Assembly: GCF_000935125.1 (NCBI RefSeq)
Contig: NZ_JRKI01000061.1
Location: 806,001-870,000, forward strand
DNA length: 64,000 bases
From: Streptomyces natalensis ATCC 27448
GTDB taxonomy: Bacteria; Actinomycetota; Actinomycetes; Streptomycetales; Streptomycetaceae
Reading direction: 5' to 3'
The notes under the pieces were generated by a model. It was not told where the DNA came from, did no database searches, and worked only from the letters and a program-made list of their open reading frames with translations. Positions 60,139-64,000 of the stretch are shown here, one piece after another; the stretch's first letter is position 1, and every line of letters starts with the position of its first letter. Both the position numbers and the translations under genes were made by a program.

Positions 60139-61335
60139 TCAGCCCCGGGCCTGTCCACCGGCGTTCTTACGGCGGCGAGCCGACGCCACGAGGGCGACGA
60201 CGGCGCCCACGACGACCAGTGCGCCGACGCCGATGCCGCCGTAGAGGAGGGCGTTGTGCGTGGCGTTGTCCGACGACTGGCCGGCGTCCTCGCCCTGGTT
60301 CGCGCCGGAGGGCGTTGCGGTGTCGGCCCCCTTGGGCATGGGCAGCGGGCCCTCTTTCGGGCCTGCCGCGAGGGTTTTGCGGAGGGCGGGGCCGGGCTGG
60401 AGGAAGCCGTAGCCGTAGTGGGGGTCGGGGAGGTTGAGGTGCTTGGCCTTTTGGGGCTGGGCCAGTCCGGCGGTCTTCACCAGGCGGTTGGCGATCTGGC
60501 CGGGGGTGAGGCCGGGGAACTTCTGCTTGAGGAGGGCGGCGGTGGCGGAGACGTAGGCGGTCGCGTCGGAGCTGCCTTCCGCGGCGCGGTCGTAGCCGGT
60601 GTCGCTGGTGCCCGACGCGACCGTGATCTTCACGCCGGGGGCGAGCAGGTCCGTGTCGGAGTTGTAGTTGTTGAATTCGGCCGCCGCACCGTACTGGTCG
60701 ACCGCGCCGACGCCGATCGCCCCGGGGCAGCCCACCGGATAGGTCCTGCCGGTGGTGGCGTCGTTGCCCACTCCGGCCACGACCACGACGCCCTTCGAGA
60801 GGGCGTAGGCGATGGAGGCGCACTCGTCGCCGGCCTGCCCTGCGCCGCCGTAGGACATGTTGATGACGTCGGCGCCGTGGTCCACGGCCCAGCGGGTGGC
60901 CTGGCCGCTGCTCCCGTATTCCGGGACGGGGAGGATCTTGGCGTCGGGGGCCAGGCCCTTGACGCCCTCGGAGCCGCCCGGGCCGTGGCCGTGTCCCGCG
61001 ATGATCGAGGCCATTGCGGTGCCGTGGTCACGGACGTCGTGTTCACCGGGCTTGAGGTGTTTCGCGGCCTCGGCCTCGTTCCGCTTCCCGAAGTCCGGTT
61101 CGGGGAGGAACTGGCCCTTCAGGTCCTGGTGGGTCTCCCGGAAGCCGCTGTCGAGCACGGCCACCGTCACGCCTTTTCCGGTGGCCTCCTTCCACAACTG
61201 CTCGGCCCCGAACGCCTCCAGCGGCCACTGTTCCTTGCGTACCTGGTCCGCGGAGGCGGTGGCGCCCGCGGTGAGGAGCAGCGCGCCGGTCAGCGCCGCA
61301 CCCACCGTCGCGCGCAGTGTTCGGGTGACCCTCAT
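60139..61335 (-). CDS. mycosin-like type VII secretion subtilisin protease
   Basis: 398 residues from ATG 61335 (AAGGAG upstream). Signal peptide to ~30, then a subtilisin domain with Asp62 (AVLDSGF), His104 (VRDHGTAMASI) and the Ser of EGSSDATAYVSATAALLK, where the usual GTS is GSS. A C-terminal membrane helix (YGGIGVGALVVVGAVVALVA) with RRRKN anchors it, as in MycP proteases of ESX systems. It probably cleaves a type VII substrate outside the membrane. Encoded with two WXG-type proteins. Confidence 0.9.
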   Translation of the reverse strand: MRVTRTLRATVGAALTGALLLTAGATASADQVRKEQWPLEAFGAEQLWKEATGKGVTVAVLDSGFRETHQDLKGQFLPEPDFGKRNEAEAAKHLKPGEHDVRDHGTAMASIIAGHGHGPGGSEGVKGLAPDAKILPVPEYGSSGQATRWAVDHGADVINMSYGGAGQAGDECASIAYALSKGVVVVAGVGNDATTGRTYPVGCPGAIGVGAVDQYGAAAEFNNYNSDTDLLAPGVKITVASGTSDTGYDRAAEGSSDATAYVSATAALLKQKFPGLTPGQIANRLVKTAGLAQPQKAKHLNLPDPHYGYGFLQPGPALRKTLAAGPKEGPLPMPKGADTATPSGANQGEDAGQSSDNATHNALLYGGIGVGALVVVGAVVALVASARRRKNAGGQARG

Positions 61336-61464
61336 CCTTGGCTCCTTGTCGGTGTGCCGTCCGGACGGCAGTGTTCCATCCGAGGAGAAGCCCCGCACCC
61401 TCGGGCACGGGGCCATTCGATGCCGGCCGCATGGCGCCCGGCCGCCGTCCGCACGATCGCCGTA

Positions 61465-62877
61465 CTACTCGATGACCCGCGGCGCCACCTGGCGCTCCGC
61501 GGTCCAGGTCTCCTCGTCCTCGACCAGGTAGTCGGGGCGCTGACTGCCGCCCTTCTCCTTCTTCTGGTCCTTGCCCCTGGCCCCGGCGGCGCCCCCCGCC
61601 TGCTGGCCGCCGCGGCTGCGGTGCAGCCCGGAGCCGCCCTGCTTGGCGCCGCCCGCGGGACCGCCCGGCTTACCTGCCACGCCGCCCCGGGTACGCGCCT
61701 GCGCACCGCCGCGGCCCAGCGCGCCCTCGCCCGACTTACCGCCCTTGACGCCGCCCGCGCCCGGCATACCGCCACCGCGCAGACCGCCGGCACCGGACGG
61801 GCCGCGTCCGCCGCCGGAGCCCGGGCCGCCGGGTACGCCGAAGACGCCCGGCGGCATGCCGCCGGGGAAGCCCCCGGGGCCGCCGGACACACCGTGCCCG
61901 ACACCGGGACCGCCGGTACTGGGGATGCCGGTGGCGGAGGTCGGCGTCATGGTGCCGCCCTGCACGCTGTCGAGTCCGGTGGTGACGGGCAGTTCGGGCC
62001 GGTGGGCCTTGGGTCCGTCGAAGCCGTCCGGGACGGCGCCGCCGGCCACGCCGTTGGGCTGATGCGTGCCGGTCGAGGACGGATGGGGGTGGGCATCGCC
62101 CGTCGTCGGCATCCGTACGGGAGGCGGCGGCTGGGTCCTGGTGGGGTGCGTCGGCCAGTCGCCGTGCACACCGTCGTCGGCGTTCTGGACCCACCCCTGG
62201 GAATGGGTCGTGTAGTGGTCGGCCAGCTCATCCATCACGATGACCGCCTCGACCTGGCGCTCCTTGCTCAGGGACAGGCTGTCCCGGTTGAGCTCCAGCG
62301 CCTGGCGGGCGTCCATGTGCGGGTCGGCCATGTCGCGGTGGAACTGGCTGTCGTCGCCGCTGGAGTCCATGGCGCTGTCCACCGTGCCCGGGTCATGGAT
62401 TTTCGCCATGGCCTTCATGGCCTCGCGCACATTGTGGGCGAGGCCGATCTCGGGGCCCGACTCGCGCGTGCCGATCAGCGAGGACTCCATGTTCCGGGCG
62501 TGCTGATAGGTCCGGTCGATCTTGCTGAGGACCTTCACGGCCTCCCGGCGGAACGCCTCGGCCGCCGCCCCCGACCAGTGCTTCGACGCATGGTCGATGG
62601 CGTCCATGAACTTCTTGCGGACGCCGCCGTGTCCGTCGCTGCCGCCCAGCAGGTCGGCGGAGGCGCGCCAGTGGGTGCCGGCGGTCTCGATGGTGCCGGG
62701 ATTGGCGTGCGCGACCATGGCGCGGAGGGAGTTGATGCCGTGGTGATGGAAGTCGGACGGGGAATGCGGGGTCAGGCGCTGCCCCTTGAACGACTTCAGC
62801 CGCTTTTCGCGCTCCTGGTCCTGGCGCTGCTTCGCCATCTGCTGGGCACTGTCGTGTTCCTGCCTGGCATCAACCAC
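61465..62877 (-). CDS. large WXG100-type protein with Gly/Pro-rich tail
   Basis: 470 residues, GTG start 62877 with AAGGGGGA upstream. The first ~240 residues are helical: GTHWRASADLLGGSDGHGGV, SKHWSGAAAEAFRREAVKVL (W-x-G motif) and RQVEAVIVMDELADHYTTHS. The rest is a disordered Gly/Pro/Ser region, ending RPDYLVEDEETWTAERQVAP; this resembles the C-termini of PPE/EspB-like ESX substrates. Likely exported by a type VII system and processed by the mycosin encoded next. Confidence 0.8.
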   Translation of the reverse strand: MVDARQEHDSAQQMAKQRQDQEREKRLKSFKGQRLTPHSPSDFHHHGINSLRAMVAHANPGTIETAGTHWRASADLLGGSDGHGGVRKKFMDAIDHASKHWSGAAAEAFRREAVKVLSKIDRTYQHARNMESSLIGTRESGPEIGLAHNVREAMKAMAKIHDPGTVDSAMDSSGDDSQFHRDMADPHMDARQALELNRDSLSLSKERQVEAVIVMDELADHYTTHSQGWVQNADDGVHGDWPTHPTRTQPPPPVRMPTTGDAHPHPSSTGTHQPNGVAGGAVPDGFDGPKAHRPELPVTTGLDSVQGGTMTPTSATGIPSTGGPGVGHGVSGGPGGFPGGMPPGVFGVPGGPGSGGGRGPSGAGGLRGGGMPGAGGVKGGKSGEGALGRGGAQARTRGGVAGKPGGPAGGAKQGGSGLHRSRGGQQAGGAAGARGKDQKKEKGGSQRPDYLVEDEETWTAERQVAPRVIE

Positions 62878-62976
62878 GCCGGTCCCCCTTGGTCGTCATC
62901 CCTCGCATCCTCGTCCCCGTCCGCGTCCCGGTCCCGGTTCTCGTCCCCGTGCCGCCGTTGCGGCCCCCGGCCGTGT

Positions 62977-63288
62977 TCAGCCGTTCATCGAGACCTTGGT
63001 CTGGTGCTCCTGGTCCTCGTACGCGCCCCGGCTGGCCTCGGTCTTCTCGCCGAAGGTGTGCATAAGGTCCTGGAGTGCGTGGACGACGTCCGACAAATAG
63101 CCCTGCATTTTGTCGTGGGCCTGCGAAATGTCATCCACTTCGAGGAAGTTGACCCCGAATGACGACTTCGGGATGTTCGTGCTGTACTTCACCTTCTGGC
63201 TGGTCTCATCCATATCGCCCTGAAGGTGCCTGAGCTGGCGCACCACCCCGTCCAGCTCATCGAGGTCGACCCTGAAGTCCTTGTTCAT
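62977..63288 (-). CDS. small WXG100-like/ESX partner protein
   Basis: 103 residues from ATG 63288 (GGGGAGAG upstream). A helical-hairpin protein: FRVDLDELDGVVRQLRHLQG, then VDDISQAHDKMQGYLSDVVH and ALQDLMHTFGEKTEASRGAY, ending in YEDQEHQTK. It lacks a strict WXG but has the size and pattern of an ESX-type partner. First gene of the operon, 99 bp before the large WXG protein; the gap has degenerate 12-bp CGTCCCxG repeats. Confidence 0.78.
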   Translation of the reverse strand: MNKDFRVDLDELDGVVRQLRHLQGDMDETSQKVKYSTNIPKSSFGVNFLEVDDISQAHDKMQGYLSDVVHALQDLMHTFGEKTEASRGAYEDQEHQTKVSMNG

Positions 63289-63639
63289 GATCACTCTCCC
63301 CGTGACGCGCACACCCCGCTCGCCCCCGGTGCGCCGCCCGCCGAGCCGCCGTCCGGCGGCCGCCGCGGCAGAGGGGTTATGGGCAGCGTAAAGACACTAA
63401 AAGAATAGGGAGTTTGCGACCGAAACAGCAAGATCGCAGGTCGCGATCCGCCCGGTTCGAGGCGTAATGCGACCGCACTTTGTCAGCGGTCCGTTATCAA
63501 GTACCCGGGCGGCTCGTCTTTTACCCCTTCCAGGGAGAGATCAAGACGGCCGACGGGGACCGGAAGAGACCGGAAACGGGGCACGAACTACGCCCGCAAG
63601 GAAGCGAGTTCCACGACCGTCACATCCGGCGGCGCACCC
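63289..63639. other. intergenic region without a supported gene
   Basis: 351 bp holding the promoter side of the WXG operon (an A+T-richer patch at 63385-63410) and sequence preceding the transposase fragment. Frames here do not resemble the N-terminus of OrfB, so the insertion element is incomplete on this side. Confidence 0.5.
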
Positions 63640-64000
63640 ACCCGCACCTGCGGTCCCCGAACTGAACTGGGAAGAGACCGAAACCGGTATCGACCTGGGC
63701 CTGTCCACCTATGCGGTGCTGCGGGGCCGGAAGATCGCTTCGCCGAAGTTCTTCCGCCGCCAGGAGAAGAAGCTCAAGCGGGCGCAGCGCAAGCTGTCCC
63801 GCTGTGAGAAGGGCTCCAGCAACCGCAGGAAGGCCAAGCTCGCCGTAGCGAAGATCCACGCCAGGATCGCGGACAAGCGCCGCGACTTCATCGAGCAGGA
63901 AACCACCCGGATCGTCCGCGAAAGCCAAGCGGTCTATCTGGAGGACCTGAACGTGAAGGGCATGGGATCGAAGAAGGGCAAGCGGGCCAAGTCCGTCCAC
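63640..64000 (+). mobile_element. IS200/IS605-type OrfB (TnpB-like) fragment, 5'-truncated
   Basis: The frame reads VPELNWEETETGIDLGLSTY, a RuvC-I-type start with catalytic Asp in GIDLGL, then RKIASPKFFRRQEKKLKRAQ, the conserved helix, and ESQAVYLEDLNVKGM, the RuvC-II Glu region. It runs off the right edge. The usual ~150 residues before GIDLG are not found, so this is a 5'-deleted copy unless rearranged. The short Lys/Arg-rich segments are those that contact guide RNA in active TnpB, but I cannot see a right end here. Confidence 0.8.

Noticed and set aside
59896..63162. 1088-residue plus-strand frame across the T7 operon
   Set aside because: Antisense to four recognisable genes; low-complexity composition.

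Overview
The window is a high-GC actinobacterial chromosome segment, almost certainly Streptomyces. Many genes start at GTG or TTG, and several Streptomyces-typical families are present: HTH-DUF5753/DUF397 (WhiJ/AbaA-like) regulators, DUF6879, RsbW-like ATPases, a DUF6716 glycosyltransferase, and an ECF sigma factor with a Ser/Gly-rich membrane partner. Gene content matches the chromosomal core as I recall it in Streptomyces (nucleoside salvage, teichulosonic/sialic-type glycopolymer genes, methylmalonyl-CoA mutase, beta-hexosaminidase, sdhCDAB). This core is interrupted by accessory islands.

Layout. 0-5 kb: end of an alpha/beta hydrolase, a divergent LysR/MFS pair, a membrane acyltransferase and a TetR regulator. 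5.1-10.2 kb: accessory island with two WhiJ-like regulator loci and several small uncharacterised genes. 10.3-17.4 kb: nucleoside scavenging module (BMP lipoprotein, ABC ATPase, two permeases, cytidine deaminase, thymidine phosphorylase). A shared CTACGCGCGTAG-type palindrome lies before three of its transcription units. 17.6-18.8 kb: M20 amidohydrolase. 19-27.5 kb: two divergent operons for a nonulosonic-acid (sialic acid/Kdn-like) surface polymer: NeuB-like synthase, CMP-transferase fused to a HAD phosphatase, four glycosyltransferase-type proteins and an acyltransferase. 27.7-30.1 kb: TetR and FAD monooxygenase with two matching operators. 30.1-37.2 kb: a type VII-associated polymorphic toxin locus (SseB-like, WXG-like, 1601-residue RHS protein, candidate immunity gene) followed by decayed gene remnants. 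37.4-40.8 kb: third WhiJ-like locus with two DUF397 genes and an RsbW-like ATPase, then a DUF1266 protein. 41-44 kb: gluconate permease, gluconokinase and FCD-type GntR regulator. 44-49 kb: two unknown genes, a methylmalonyl-CoA mutase catalytic subunit, and an ECF sigma factor with a membrane partner. 49.7-56 kb: GH20 hexosaminidase, OHCU decarboxylase-like protein and the sdhCDAB operon. 56-59.4 kb: a truncated regulator, a MerR/hydrolase pair and a TetR regulator. 59.5-63.3 kb: a four-gene mycosin/WXG100-like (type VII accessory) operon. 63.6 kb to the end: a 5'-truncated IS200/IS605-type OrfB.

The points I consider most worth following are the palindrome shared by the nucleoside genes, the matched 7-9-7 dyads in front of two WhiJ-like loci, the toxin locus with its broken downstream gene, the ABC ATPase with a good ribosome-binding site but only an ATC codon in place, and the regulator that lost its C-terminal end next to the sdh terminator. 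Motif positions come from reading the sequence by eye. Family names come from recognised motifs, not from database searches.
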